The notes: generated from the sequence alone by a model not told the origin. A stretch of 58,926 bases of DNA from CAYJBH01 sp964370605 (GCA_964370605.1 CAYJJX010000017.1:1-58926); one strand, 5' to 3'. Positions 42,788 to 52,214 are shown, counted from the stretch's first letter. Program-made: numbers and translations.

Positions 42788-45016
42788 TTATTTTTTGATC
42801 TTTTGAAGCTTGGCATTTATCACCGTTGCAAAGCCTTCCGGCATCTTGTCGCCTGCCATCTTGAGAATTATTTCCATCTTCATGTTGCCGACCATCTTCA
42901 GCATTCCGGGATTTGCCACCGACTTGCCGTTTGACTGCATGATATTCATCAGCATCTCGGTAGCCTCGGGGTTTGCGAGAATATCGTTAAGTTTGTCCTT
43001 TATTGAGTAATATTGCGGATCAAACGTCATCTCGGCCGGTGCTCCGTCTTTCATGATGTCAAGGAACCAGTTTTTTGCGCCCTCACTCGGCTCTTCTTGC
43101 GGCAGTGCATAACTCTCATTTGCGGTGGTGACACGGTTGAGTTTGATTTCGTCTGTCGCACCTTTCGTGGTGGCAACAAGTGTATTCTCACCCATGTTCA
43201 AAGCAACATTTTCAAAGAGGAATATTTTGTCACCTTTAAGCGGCCCGTACTGTGTTCCGTTTACAGTAAGGCAAACCTCGTCTTGATTGCTGTAAACCTT
43301 GATAGTAACCGTCTCACTCGGGCGATCAAAATAGCGTCTGCCGGTGATATGGACAAATTCGTCGGCGGCGTTCCAGTATGCCTTATAAATGAAATAGGCA
43401 TCTTTTTTGGTGGTGCGGTCATAACTCACAAGGCCTTTGTTGTTTCTACCTTGCACACCGCCCTCATCACGGGCATCCGCCGCAAAGTCAAACATGTTCC
43501 ACTGGTGGGTGGACCAAATGAAGGGACGCTCTGCAAATATTTTCAGCATATGCTCATGGTATACCGCATGATATTCTTCGGAATAATCCCGAACTTTCGG
43601 AGTATCGGAATGAAGTGTCATTATGCCCTCTGCGCCATATTCCGATATGCCGAGCGGACGGTCGGGATATTTTGCATGGAATTCATCGATCCATTCCTCA
43701 TTGTCGGTCAGTTTGCCGCCATACCATCCATAATAGTGGTTATAGGAGAGTATATCTGTCAAGAAATTCTGTGGTGAATCCATCTCGACAAATGAAACAT
43801 TTGCAAGCGTCGTAAGCCTTGTGGTGTCATATTTTTTCACAAGGTCAACAAGTGCTTTTTGGTTTTCAACAAGGGCATCGGTTTCACCGCCGATGGTGAT
43901 CTCGTTGGTGATGCCCCAGAAAAAGATGCCGGGGTGATTGTAGTTTTGATTTACCAGCTCCGCCATTTGAGAAAGTGTGTTTTCTCTTGCCTCGGCGCCC
44001 TCCATAAAGGTAGTAATAAACGGAATCTCTGCCCAAATCACCATGCCCTCTTTGTCACAAAGGTCATAAAAATATTGATCATGCTGATAGTGCGCAAGTC
44101 GGATGGTGGTGGCACCCACCTCTTTTATCAGTGCCATGTCCTGCTCATGGTCGGCCGGAGATATTGCCCAACCTTTGTCCTGTTTGTCCTGATGGCGTGA
44201 AACACCGTGCAGGTGATACTCTTCGCCGTTCAAAATAAAGCCACGCTCATTGTCGACCCTAAAATCACGTACACCGAATGGGACGACCGAAACGTCACAA
44301 GAAGCCTCACCCTGCAAAATTGTGGCACGCAGTGAATACATATATGGGTCTTTATTGCCGTTCCAAAGACGTGGAGCGGCAAGCTCAAGACGGTTTTCCG
44401 TCACCGCTTGCGCCGCAGACTCAGTTTCGCAGACCACTGCACCGCTGTCGTCCAATATTTCAAGTTTTAGCTTTGCGGAAGAACAATCACCCTTGATATT
44501 GCAACGCACCGATACTTCGGCATAGTTCCCGACTCGTTTCGGTGTGACGAATATTCCCTGTGCGCCGAAGGTTTCGATATCAAAATAAGTGTTTCCAACC
44601 TCAATCAACTTGACATTGCGATAGATTCCGCCGAAAAAGGTGAAGTCGGCGGCCTGCGGATATATCATTAGACCGTCGCTGTTGTCGGCACTCACACAAA
44701 GCTCATTTTGTCCCTCTATGACGACGTCGGTAATGTCAAATCTAAAGGTAGAAAATCCGCCTTTATGCTCGCCCAGTGTTTTGCCGTTAAGAGTGACAAC
44801 TGCATGATGATTCACACCGCCAAACTCGATAAAACGTCTGCCGTCATATTTTTGAAGCGTGAATTGCTTTTTGTAGTAACAAGTTTGTCGTAAATAATCG
44901 GAACCGCCGTCTTGACCGTCAAGATTGTTCCAGGTATGCGGCAGAGTAACCGTTTCAAAAGACTTATTATCTTTAGAAAAACTCCAGCCGTCATTAAAAG
45001 AAATTGTGTTTCGCAT
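42788..45016 (-). CDS. Glycoside hydrolase family 2, probable beta-glucuronidase
   Basis: Cytoplasmic (no signal peptide) GH2 enzyme of 742 residues: sugar-binding, Ig-like and TIM-barrel domains. The acid/base is E372 in GITNE and the nucleophile E459 in GISEYGAEG. N525-x-K527 (GRNNKG) resembles the N-x-K motif tied to uronate recognition, although similar NKG segments occur in some beta-galactosidases, so the substrate call leans on the uxa/uxu context. Residues about 655-742 form an extra helical tail (KDKLNDILANPEATEML...) beyond the usual GH2 end. ATG 45016 follows AAAGGA. It lies 20 nt after uxaC. Confidence 0.85.
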   Translation of the reverse strand: MRNTISFNDGWSFSKDNKSFETVTLPHTWNNLDGQDGGSDYLRQTCYYKKQFTLQKYDGRRFIEFGGVNHHAVVTLNGKTLGEHKGGFSTFRFDITDVVIEGQNELCVSADNSDGLMIYPQAADFTFFGGIYRNVKLIEVGNTYFDIETFGAQGIFVTPKRVGNYAEVSVRCNIKGDCSSAKLKLEILDDSGAVVCETESAAQAVTENRLELAAPRLWNGNKDPYMYSLRATILQGEASCDVSVVPFGVRDFRVDNERGFILNGEEYHLHGVSRHQDKQDKGWAISPADHEQDMALIKEVGATTIRLAHYQHDQYFYDLCDKEGMVIWAEIPFITTFMEGAEARENTLSQMAELVNQNYNHPGIFFWGITNEITIGGETDALVENQKALVDLVKKYDTTRLTTLANVSFVEMDSPQNFLTDILSYNHYYGWYGGKLTDNEEWIDEFHAKYPDRPLGISEYGAEGIMTLHSDTPKVRDYSEEYHAVYHEHMLKIFAERPFIWSTHQWNMFDFAADARDEGGVQGRNNKGLVSYDRTTKKDAYFIYKAYWNAADEFVHITGRRYFDRPSETVTIKVYSNQDEVCLTVNGTQYGPLKGDKIFLFENVALNMGENTLVATTKGATDEIKLNRVTTANESYALPQEEPSEGAKNWFLDIMKDGAPAEMTFDPQYYSIKDKLNDILANPEATEMLMNIMQSNGKSVANPGMLKMVGNMKMEIILKMAGDKMPEGFATVINAKLQKIKK

Positions 45017-45036
45017 TTTTGTATTCCTTTCGGTTT

Positions 45037-46431
45037 TTATCTTGTGATATATCTATCAATATTATTGTAGCAAATGCCCTGAACTATTTCTTTGAGTGTT
45101 TCGTAATCTTCGGGATATTCTCCGTTTTCCACTAAATTTGCAAGCTCGTTGCACATGATTCTGCGGAAATACTCATGCCGCGGGAAAGACAAAAAACTGC
45201 GGGAGTCGGTCAACATGCCGACAAAGCGTCCCAGCAAGCCCATCGCGGCAAGGTCTTCCATCTGCTTAATCATGCCGTATTTATTGTCCATGAACCACCA
45301 ACCGGTTCCAAACTGAATCTTGCCAACTATGCCGCCGCCTTGAAAATTGCCGAGCATTGATGCGAGCACCGCATTGTCGGCGGGGTTCAGGCAATAAAGA
45401 ACCGTTCTCGGCAACAGTTCTTCTCGATCCATGCTATCCATCAAACGCGAAAGATCCACCGCAACAGCGCAGTCGTTGATAGAATCAAATCCGGTATCGG
45501 CTCCGATCTGCTTGAACATTCGCTCAGAATTGTTACGCATTGCGCCAATATGATATTGTTGTACCCAACCGAGCTTGTGATACTCTTTGCCGAGATAAGA
45601 CAGTATAAAACCTTTATACTTGCGTAGTTCATCGACAGTGAGCGTATCACCGGCAAGGGCTTTTTGATATATATATTCAACCTCTGATTGTTCTGCTGCA
45701 AGATACATTACCGCATCAAGTCCATGATCGGAAAGTCGACAACCCGCCTCATGGAAATATTGCAGTCGCGACGATAGGAAGCAAAGCAGTTCCTCTATTG
45801 TCTTGACGCTGTATCCGAGCTCCTCGAGTAACTTGATATAGGGCAAGAATGCCGGTTTTTCCGCATGAATTGCATTGTCGGGGCGAAATGTTGGCAAAAC
45901 CGCTACCTCAAACCCCTCTTTTGCAAGATTTATGTGATACATAAGATCGTCTTTGGGATCATCGGTAGTACAAAGCGCCTTGACACCGGAACGCTTTATC
46001 AGATTCCGCACCGAAAATTCTTTTGATTGCAATTTCTCGTTACAGCGATCATAAATACTCTTTGCCGTCTTTTCCGACAACGTCTCGTCTATGTCGAAGT
46101 ATCTTTTCAACTCCAGATGACTCCAGTGATACATCGGGTTGCCGATTGCATAAGGCAACGATGAGGCAAAGGCAACAAATTTTTCATAATCATCACCGTC
46201 GCCGGTAATATACTTTTCATCTATGCCGTTTGAGCGCATAATACGCCATTTATAATGATCGCCTCCAAGCCATAATTTTGAAATATTCTCAAAATTGATG
46301 TCATCGTATATCTCTTTCGGATTGAGATGGTTGTGGTAGTCGAATATCGGCATATCTGCCGCATATTCATGGTATAACTTTTCGGCAGTCTTGCTCTGCA
46401 ACAAAAAATCGTCGCCTAAAAATTTTTTCAT
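45037..46431 (-). CDS. uxaC: Glucuronate isomerase
   Basis: Interconverts D-glucuronate and D-fructuronate, the first intracellular step after glucuronide hydrolysis. 464 residues, close to the E. coli 470. The N-terminal FDYHNHLNPKEIYDD metal site, WLGGDHYKWRIMRSNG and GRFVGMLTDSRSFLSFPRHEYFRR motifs are characteristic. It lies between the TIM-barrel isomerase and the GH2 gene with short gaps (17 and 20 nt). Confidence 0.96.
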   Translation of the reverse strand: MKKFLGDDFLLQSKTAEKLYHEYAADMPIFDYHNHLNPKEIYDDINFENISKLWLGGDHYKWRIMRSNGIDEKYITGDGDDYEKFVAFASSLPYAIGNPMYHWSHLELKRYFDIDETLSEKTAKSIYDRCNEKLQSKEFSVRNLIKRSGVKALCTTDDPKDDLMYHINLAKEGFEVAVLPTFRPDNAIHAEKPAFLPYIKLLEELGYSVKTIEELLCFLSSRLQYFHEAGCRLSDHGLDAVMYLAAEQSEVEYIYQKALAGDTLTVDELRKYKGFILSYLGKEYHKLGWVQQYHIGAMRNNSERMFKQIGADTGFDSINDCAVAVDLSRLMDSMDREELLPRTVLYCLNPADNAVLASMLGNFQGGGIVGKIQFGTGWWFMDNKYGMIKQMEDLAAMGLLGRFVGMLTDSRSFLSFPRHEYFRRIMCNELANLVENGEYPEDYETLKEIVQGICYNNIDRYITR

Positions 46432-46448
46432 ATATGTGTATTCCTTAT

Positions 46449-47297
46449 TTAAAACATGTTTTCAAAGCCAAATTTCACAAGATTTTGACGTGATAGTGCA
46501 AGGCAATCGAACGGGTCTTTACCATAGGTGTCGTCCTGCTCAACTATCATGTAGTTAGCTCCCGTTTCCAGTCCCGACTTAATTATAGCCGGAAAATCAA
46601 GAGTGCCTTCACCCACTTCACCGAACCTGACAACATCGGTGAAAGCTTTGAAAAATCCCGCCATGTCACCCTGCTGTATTCCGCTGAAATCCGGCTCTGC
46701 GATCTTATAATCTTTGAGATGTAGCAGTTCTAACTTGCCTTTGTACGCCTTGATATACTCGGCAGGGTTCTCTCCCCCTCTTTGTACCCAGTGCACATCA
46801 ATCTCAAAACCAATTTTGGAGGTGTTGTCTCGCATGATGTCAAGCAGATACTTGCCATCATACTTTACAAACTCTATATGATGGTTATGATAGTATAGCT
46901 TTATTCCGTGCGGCTCTAACTTCTCTGCATATTCATCACATATCTTTGAGAATTCCAATGCTTTTTCCAGCGAGCCGATATAAGAGAACGGCAACATTCC
47001 GATTCGCAGGTAATCGCAATCCAATGTTTTACAATCGGCTACTATCTTGGCAAAATGGGTGCTGAGCGCCTCCATGCCCGGAAACATCGGTTCAACAGTT
47101 GCACTCAAAGCCGCAATTTCGATGCCCATCTCGTCGCACGCTCTTTTTATTTCCTTGACGTTTTCCTCGCTCATCTCTACCTGTGAGACTTCGACACAGT
47201 TATAACCAATCTCTTTTATACGCTTTAGCACGTCATAAACTCCGTTTTCCGCAATTTGGTTGCGGAAAATCATCATCTGAACACCAATTTTAGCCAT
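46449..47297 (-). CDS. Xylose isomerase-like TIM-barrel sugar epimerase/isomerase
   Basis: 282 residues of the AP endonuclease 2/sugar phosphate isomerase-epimerase family: GVYDVLKRIKEIGYNCVEVS near the start, LYYHNHHIEF (metal histidine) and IGFEIDVHWVQRGGENP in the middle, and VGEGTLDFPAI and MIVEQDD near the end. The specific substrate is not known. It pairs with the neighbouring Gfo/Idh dehydrogenase; such pairs oxidise and isomerise unusual sugars or release them from glycosides through 3-keto intermediates. In the glucuronide operon it may handle a related uronide or aglycone-linked sugar. Confidence 0.85.
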   Translation of the reverse strand: MAKIGVQMMIFRNQIAENGVYDVLKRIKEIGYNCVEVSQVEMSEENVKEIKRACDEMGIEIAALSATVEPMFPGMEALSTHFAKIVADCKTLDCDYLRIGMLPFSYIGSLEKALEFSKICDEYAEKLEPHGIKLYYHNHHIEFVKYDGKYLLDIMRDNTSKIGFEIDVHWVQRGGENPAEYIKAYKGKLELLHLKDYKIAEPDFSGIQQGDMAGFFKAFTDVVRFGEVGEGTLDFPAIIKSGLETGANYMIVEQDDTYGKDPFDCLALSRQNLVKFGFENMF

Positions 47298-47325
47298 AAT
47301 ACATTCCCTTCCTACTATTAAATTA

Positions 47326-48516
47326 CTATTTTTCGGTAGCGATCAGCTCATTGAGTTTTTCAAAGAAAAAGTCCTCGTCAAAATCGATATCCACCTCTTC
47401 ACCCAGCCAGCCGGACAGATGGATTGCGTTTGCAAGTCGAACGCCTCGTATGCCATCCGAACCGGGCGCAACGAGCGGAGTTTTGTCCACAATGTTTGCG
47501 GCAAAATTCTTGAGGATATCGGCATGCTGTGTTCCCCATGCGTTCGGGAACTCAATAACTTCCTCGTCATACAGATCGTCGCCGCCGGCGGCAGATCCAC
47601 TCATCAACTTGAAGACTGTCGCAAGATCTTTCGTCTCGGCATTTGTCTCCTGCTCTGACTTCTTCAATATTCGAACGGTGGCGGTCTTGGAACCATCGAC
47701 TACGATTTTACCCTTATCACCAAATATTTCTAGCCTATCGGTACCAAGAAGATCGTGTGTACAAGTTACAAGCACACCGGTCGCACCGTTTTCATACTCA
47801 AACAATGCTGTGACCTCATCCTCAACGGCAATGTCGCGTTTGAAGCCGTTGCGGCACTTGGAGTAGACCTTTTTGGGCATACCGCAAAGCCATTGGATAA
47901 GATCGATCTGGTGCGGTGCCTGATTGACAAGCACGCCGCCGCCCTCGCCTTTCCAGGTGGCACGCCAGTCAGACATGTTGTAGTATGCTTGTGGACGATA
48001 CCATGTGGTAATAATCCAGTTGGTACGACGAATTTCACCGATAGCGCCGGAATCTATGATCTCTTTCAATTTGCGATAGAGCGGATTCATGCGTTGGTTG
48101 AAGAAAACTCCAAAGGTGAGTTCCGGCTTGCTCGCAGCCATCTCGTTTACTTCCTGCACCTGTTTTGTATAAACTCCTGCCGGCTTTTCAAGCAAAACAT
48201 GAATATCACGTTTTAACGCTTCGATTCCGATAACAGGGTGTAGGTAATGGGGAACCGTAGTCACAACCGCATCGACATTGCCACTGTCCAATAGTTCAAT
48301 GTAATCGGTATATACCGGAGTGTTCGGAAAAAGCTCTTTGAGTCTCTCAACCTTTTTGGGGTCGATGTCACAAAATGCACTCACCTCTAGCTGATCAAAA
48401 TCCAGTTTGTCCATCGCCATTCCGCCTTGGGGATTTATCTGCACTCCTGTCAACAGCGATGTATAGAATCCACCTTGCTGTCCAACACCGATTATTCCGA
48501 GTCTTACCTTTTTCAT
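47326..48516 (-). CDS. Gfo/Idh/MocA-family oxidoreductase
   Basis: 396 residues. N-terminal Rossmann motif RLGIIGVGQQGGFY, the EKPAG motif (LLEKPAGVYTKQ, near residue 114) with its catalytic lysine, and the WRATWKGEGGGVLVNQAPHQIDL segment with the active histidine. NAD(P)-dependent sugar or cyclitol dehydrogenase; the substrate is unknown. Together with the following TIM-barrel gene it forms a common redox/isomerase pair that the plain glucuronate pathway does not need. It follows uxuA by 28 nt. Confidence 0.88.
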   Translation of the reverse strand: MKKVRLGIIGVGQQGGFYTSLLTGVQINPQGGMAMDKLDFDQLEVSAFCDIDPKKVERLKELFPNTPVYTDYIELLDSGNVDAVVTTVPHYLHPVIGIEALKRDIHVLLEKPAGVYTKQVQEVNEMAASKPELTFGVFFNQRMNPLYRKLKEIIDSGAIGEIRRTNWIITTWYRPQAYYNMSDWRATWKGEGGGVLVNQAPHQIDLIQWLCGMPKKVYSKCRNGFKRDIAVEDEVTALFEYENGATGVLVTCTHDLLGTDRLEIFGDKGKIVVDGSKTATVRILKKSEQETNAETKDLATVFKLMSGSAAGGDDLYDEEVIEFPNAWGTQHADILKNFAANIVDKTPLVAPGSDGIRGVRLANAIHLSGWLGEEVDIDFDEDFFFEKLNELIATEK

Positions 48517-48544
48517 ATCTTATTTCCCTTTCTTGTAAACATAA

Positions 48545-49585
48545 TTATTTCGTTTTTGAGAGTGTTTCCCAAATTCCTGTAATGTAAGATGCACCGAGTG
48601 CACGATCATAAAGTCCATATCCCGGACGTCCAGTCTCACCCCAGATCATTCTGCCGTGGTCGGGGCGAATGTAGCCTTTATACCCCACATCGTGATATGC
48701 TTTGAGTATTTCTACCATGTCAAGCGAACCACAGGGTGAGTAATGAGCGCTTTCCTCAAAGCCATTTTCCAACAGCTTTACGTTGCGAAGGTGTGCAAAG
48801 TGGATTCTATCCATTGCACCGTATTTTCGCACCATTGCGGCATAATCATTAAAGTGGGCACAGCCGAGCGAGCCGGCACAGAGAGTCAAACCGTTATTTT
48901 TGACATCGACCAGCTTCAAAAAGCGATCGATATTCGCCTCGTTGGTTATGATTCTTGGTATTCCGAAGATGCTCCAGGGCGGATCGTCCTGATGAATCGC
49001 CATCATCACATCCGATTCCACCGCAACAGGAATGACCTCGGAGAGAAAAAACTCAAGGTTCTTCCAAAGGCCGTCTTCACCGATCGCTTGATAAGCTCCG
49101 ATAAGCTCGCTCATCTCTTCTTTAGAATAGCTTGAATCCCAGCCGGGAAGCGCAAGATCTCCCGCTACCGGATCCATCTTGTCCACCTGCTCTTTATAGA
49201 ATACGAGGGCGGTGGAGCCGTCTTCCAGTTCCTTGTCAAGCTGACTTCTTGTCCAGTCAAACACCGGCATAAAGTTATAGCAAATGACCTTCACCCCTGC
49301 CGCACCGAGACGCCTTATGTTTTCTTTGTAGTTTTCGATATAGCGCAGATAATCCCCTCTGCCGAGTTTGATATCTTCATGCACCGGAACGCTCTCGATG
49401 ACCTCCATCTCAAGTCCGCTGTCCTCAACCTGTTTTTTCAGTTCTAATATTTCTTCATTGCTCCAAACTTCGCCTACAGGAGTAGTATAAACAGCAGTAA
49501 CAACACCGCTCATATTCGGAATTTGTCGAATATACTGCAGAGTAACTTTATCCTCCGGACCATACCATCTGAATGTCATCTTCAT
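48545..49585 (-). CDS. uxuA: Mannonate dehydratase
   Basis: Dehydrates D-mannonate to 2-keto-3-deoxy-D-gluconate. 346 residues of the xylose isomerase-like UxuA family. MTFRWYGPEDKVTLQYIRQI at the start, MMAIHQDDPPWSIFGIPRI (metal ligands), LTLCAGSLG, FAHLRNVK and YIRPDHGRMIWGE are all UxuA signatures. ATG 49585 has GAAAGGGAAAAG upstream. It is separated from the transporter gene by a strong hairpin. KDG kinase and aldolase are not in the window. Confidence 0.95.
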   Translation of the reverse strand: MKMTFRWYGPEDKVTLQYIRQIPNMSGVVTAVYTTPVGEVWSNEEILELKKQVEDSGLEMEVIESVPVHEDIKLGRGDYLRYIENYKENIRRLGAAGVKVICYNFMPVFDWTRSQLDKELEDGSTALVFYKEQVDKMDPVAGDLALPGWDSSYSKEEMSELIGAYQAIGEDGLWKNLEFFLSEVIPVAVESDVMMAIHQDDPPWSIFGIPRIITNEANIDRFLKLVDVKNNGLTLCAGSLGCAHFNDYAAMVRKYGAMDRIHFAHLRNVKLLENGFEESAHYSPCGSLDMVEILKAYHDVGYKGYIRPDHGRMIWGETGRPGYGLYDRALGASYITGIWETLSKTK

Positions 49586-49618
49586 TTGCTTTTCCCTTTC
49601 GTGTCAATTGATTGTTAC

Positions 49619-49654
49619 GCACAATAGATACGGTCAAAACCGTACCTATTGTGC
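49619..49654 (-). other. Intercistronic hairpin between transporter and uxuA
   Basis: GCACAATAG and CTATTGTGC (49619-49627, 49646-49654) plus an inner TACGGT/ACCGTA with one A-C mismatch and a 4-nt loop: 15 bp in all. There is no T-tract on the minus strand, so it is more likely an mRNA-stabilising or processing hairpin than a terminator. Confidence 0.7.
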
Positions 49655-49666
49655 TTGCTTATTATT

Positions 49667-51136
49667 TTATTCCGCAACCTCTGCGGGCTCTTCGACGGAG
49701 CCTCCTTTTTTGATCCGTTCAATTTCAACCTGAATTTCTTCCATCTTCTCTTTGGTAAGTGGGTAGAACTTCATTGCAATAAGTGAACAAATCCAGCCCA
49801 AGATCGGAAGTCCGACAAGGAGGAAAACACCTGCATAGAGCAGTTCGTCGGAATATGGGGTTTCCGGCACCGGAAATGCCTCTCGGAATCCTATAAACGC
49901 CAATGTCAATGCAACCACAGTGTTTGCAAGCGATGAAATCAGCTTATCTATAAAGGAGAAAAGCGTGCCCATCATACCGGGAACATATTTGCCGCTGCGA
50001 TAGGTCTCATAGTCGGCACAGTCGGCAATCATCGGAATGACAATATTGCCGGATACATTTCTCGTGCCGCTGACAAGAATTAGTATAAGCATATAGATTA
50101 TGGTGAAGACGTTCAATGCCTCAATGCTGAGTGATTGCATGTCTCCAAACAAGATCAATGCACCTTGTACAAAAGAAAATACGAGCGGCAACCAGGTGAA
50201 TACCACCAAGGCTTTTCTCTGACCAAGCTTTCTTGCATACTGAATACCGATGAACAAAACCACAAGAGTCGGAATCATTGTCCAGCCGGCAATCTGTCCG
50301 GAAAGTGTATAGTTTTGAGCCACGATGGCATAGATGATGATCGGCACTACCGAGTTGCCCATGGTCGAGGAAGCAAGTTTGTCGGTGGAGGCTGCGAAAA
50401 TCAGCATCTGGATAGCACGATTGTTCTTGATAACATCGACATAGTCTTTGAACTTGACCTTGGGTGATTTTGCACCCAGCCCGAAAAATTCGGTACGGTC
50501 TTTTTGCCATATACCAAAGATGGCAAGCGCGGTGCAAACACCGGCGGCAAGAATGGTAACCATTAAAAATTCGTTGTACATTGCAGTGGTATAACCACCG
50601 TGTTTCGGGACAAGATAGGTGGTGACATATATCTGCAATCCGGTGAACAGCACCGTGTTATAAATTCCGTCAAAAAGGCTGAAGGTCGGACGCTGACCGG
50701 GGTCGTTGGTCAGACATGCCTGTGCAGCCTTCGTACATGCTGTTTGGAAGGTGTAGCCGATTATGTAAAGGCCGTAGATCAGTATGAAATATACGACCCG
50801 GAAACCTTCCGGTACAACGTACAGTGTGTTGATTAAGATAATGGTTGCAATGACCATGATTACATAGCCGATGAGCATCGAGGGGCGGAATTTTCCAAAC
50901 TTTGTGTTAGTTCTGTCGATAAAGAATCCGATCAACGGGTCGGTGAAACCGTCAAATATTCTCATTGCTGTCAGCAAAACTCCGACAGTCACAACCAGAA
51001 TGCCGGCAATGTTGCTCGCGAAGATGTTGATGAAGATCATAAAGAAGAGAAAGATGTTTGTTGCGGTGTTGTTAAGGGCAAACAACCCTATTTGCCAGAT
51101 TTTTGCGCGATTGTAAACAATAGTATTTGATTCCAT
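49667..51136 (-). CDS. GPH-family (glycoside-pentoside-hexuronide:cation) symporter
   Basis: 489 residues, 12 predicted membrane segments. The early GFTDPLIGFFIDRTNTKFGKFRP segment is the GPH/MelB-type cation-sugar signature. In this operon it most likely imports glucuronides, like UidB. The C-terminal tail is charged (EEIQVEIERIKKGGSVEEPAEVAE). First gene of the glucuronide operon, with its promoter overlapping a candidate GntR operator. Confidence 0.9.
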   Translation of the reverse strand: MESNTIVYNRAKIWQIGLFALNNTATNIFLFFMIFINIFASNIAGILVVTVGVLLTAMRIFDGFTDPLIGFFIDRTNTKFGKFRPSMLIGYVIMVIATIILINTLYVVPEGFRVVYFILIYGLYIIGYTFQTACTKAAQACLTNDPGQRPTFSLFDGIYNTVLFTGLQIYVTTYLVPKHGGYTTAMYNEFLMVTILAAGVCTALAIFGIWQKDRTEFFGLGAKSPKVKFKDYVDVIKNNRAIQMLIFAASTDKLASSTMGNSVVPIIIYAIVAQNYTLSGQIAGWTMIPTLVVLFIGIQYARKLGQRKALVVFTWLPLVFSFVQGALILFGDMQSLSIEALNVFTIIYMLILILVSGTRNVSGNIVIPMIADCADYETYRSGKYVPGMMGTLFSFIDKLISSLANTVVALTLAFIGFREAFPVPETPYSDELLYAGVFLLVGLPILGWICSLIAMKFYPLTKEKMEEIQVEIERIKKGGSVEEPAEVAE

Positions 51137-51197
51137 TACGCATTCCTTTCTATTCTTGGATCGGCTCCAAGCATATAGATGTGTGTTCTTACAACAC

Positions 51198-51226
51198 TAT
51201 AATACCACAAAATTTGTTTGTATACA
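51198..51226 (-). promoter_or_regulatory. Promoter of the glucuronide operon
   Basis: Minus strand: TTGTAT (51221-51226), 17-bp spacer, TATTAT (51198-51203). The -35 lies inside the palindrome TTGTATACAA, so a bound repressor would block polymerase. Confidence 0.6.
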
Positions 51227-51228
51227 AG
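51217..51228. promoter_or_regulatory. Candidate GntR operator 1
   Basis: Palindrome TTGTATACAA (51217-51226) followed by GT. Eleven bases (TGTATACAAGT) recur at 51445-51455 beside the regulator's own promoter. A third, shorter palindrome TTGTACAA lies at 51371-51378. Confidence 0.55.
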
Positions 51229-51409
51229 TGATAATATTGTGATAATGTCAAATTCGTCACTTTTGAGCAACAAATTAAAAAATTTTGTGCTATTTGAACA
51301 GTATTTTATTGTGGAGCGATTTTTCGGCCCTGCAATGGGTTTTGAGCGATAAATATCGATATTTGGCAACTTGTACAATTGTGGCAACGTTTTTTAGTAA
51401 CATTGCAAA

Positions 51410-51438
51410 TTGATTATAACAATAAACAATGCTATAAT
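51410..51438 (+). promoter_or_regulatory. Promoter of the gntR-type regulator
   Basis: TTGATT (51410-51415), 17-bp spacer, TATAAT (51433-51438). The divergent region 51137-51500 holds only these promoters and operators; no gene was seen in it. Confidence 0.65.
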
Positions 51439-51444
51439 TATACA

Positions 51445-51455
51445 TGTATACAAGT
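51445..51455. promoter_or_regulatory. Candidate GntR operator 2
   Basis: TGTATACAAGT, identical to 11 bases of operator 1, placed just after the regulator's -10 box where binding would give autorepression. Confidence 0.5.
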
Positions 51456-51500
51456 TGAATGATTTACCTCCGGCGCAAACTATAATGAAAGGATGTTGAG

Positions 51501-52214
51501 ATGGAACAGCACACCGCAACAACAAATAAAAAAGCACCAGTTTACACGAACGAAGAAATCTATGATACACTGGTAAACGAAATCATATCGCTCGACCTCC
51601 CTCCCAAGCAACAAATCAGCGAAACCGAAATTGCAAAACGTTTTGGCGTTTCTCGTACCCCGGTACGCGATATATTTAAAAGGTTGGCATCAAACAGCCT
51701 CATTGAAATCCAGCCTCAACGTCACACGATTATATCGCATATCGACTTTAAAGACATAACCGATCTCATGTTTATTCGTGAAAAACTTGAGGTTGGAATT
51801 TTAGAAGAAGCAATTGATAACTTTAAAAAAATACCGACTATGCAGCTTCATATCTCGCTTGCCAAGCAGAAAAATCTCATTGGAGATGATTCAATTGATA
51901 TACATAGCAAAAGTATTAAATTCTTAGCTTTAGACAATACCTTTCACCTTCTTTTGTATTCCGTAACCGGTCGAAAATCGATATGGAACATCCTAGGAGA
52001 TCGCCTGCACAACTATCTTCGATACCGAACCATATCCGCCGAAATCCATACCTTGCAAAACCTAGAAGAATTATATGAACACCATCAACTGTTGGTAACA
52101 GCGCTCGACGATAAAGACTGTAATCTGCTGCGGGAAATATATAAAAGCCATCTTTATTCCGGCGCAAACAAAATACCGCTCCTGATGGAACGGTATCCCC
52201 ACTATTTTGATTGA
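51501..52214 (+). CDS. GntR-family (FadR/FCD-type) transcriptional regulator
   Basis: 237 residues. N-terminal winged helix: EEIYDTLVNEIISLDLPPKQ and ISETEIAKRFGVSRTPVRDI (about residues 18-60). The C-terminal all-helical ligand domain (about 85-230) carries the FCD-like LDNTFHLLLYSVTG segment with its D-x3-H metal site and a later HHQLL. Divergent from the glucuronide operon; the natural reading is a uronate- or glucuronide-responsive repressor of that operon, comparable to UxuR/ExuR/KdgR-type control. ATG 51501 is preceded by GAAAGGATG. Ends at a strong terminator. Confidence 0.88.
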   Translation: MEQHTATTNKKAPVYTNEEIYDTLVNEIISLDLPPKQQISETEIAKRFGVSRTPVRDIFKRLASNSLIEIQPQRHTIISHIDFKDITDLMFIREKLEVGILEEAIDNFKKIPTMQLHISLAKQKNLIGDDSIDIHSKSIKFLALDNTFHLLLYSVTGRKSIWNILGDRLHNYLRYRTISAEIHTLQNLEELYEHHQLLVTALDDKDCNLLREIYKSHLYSGANKIPLLMERYPHYFD

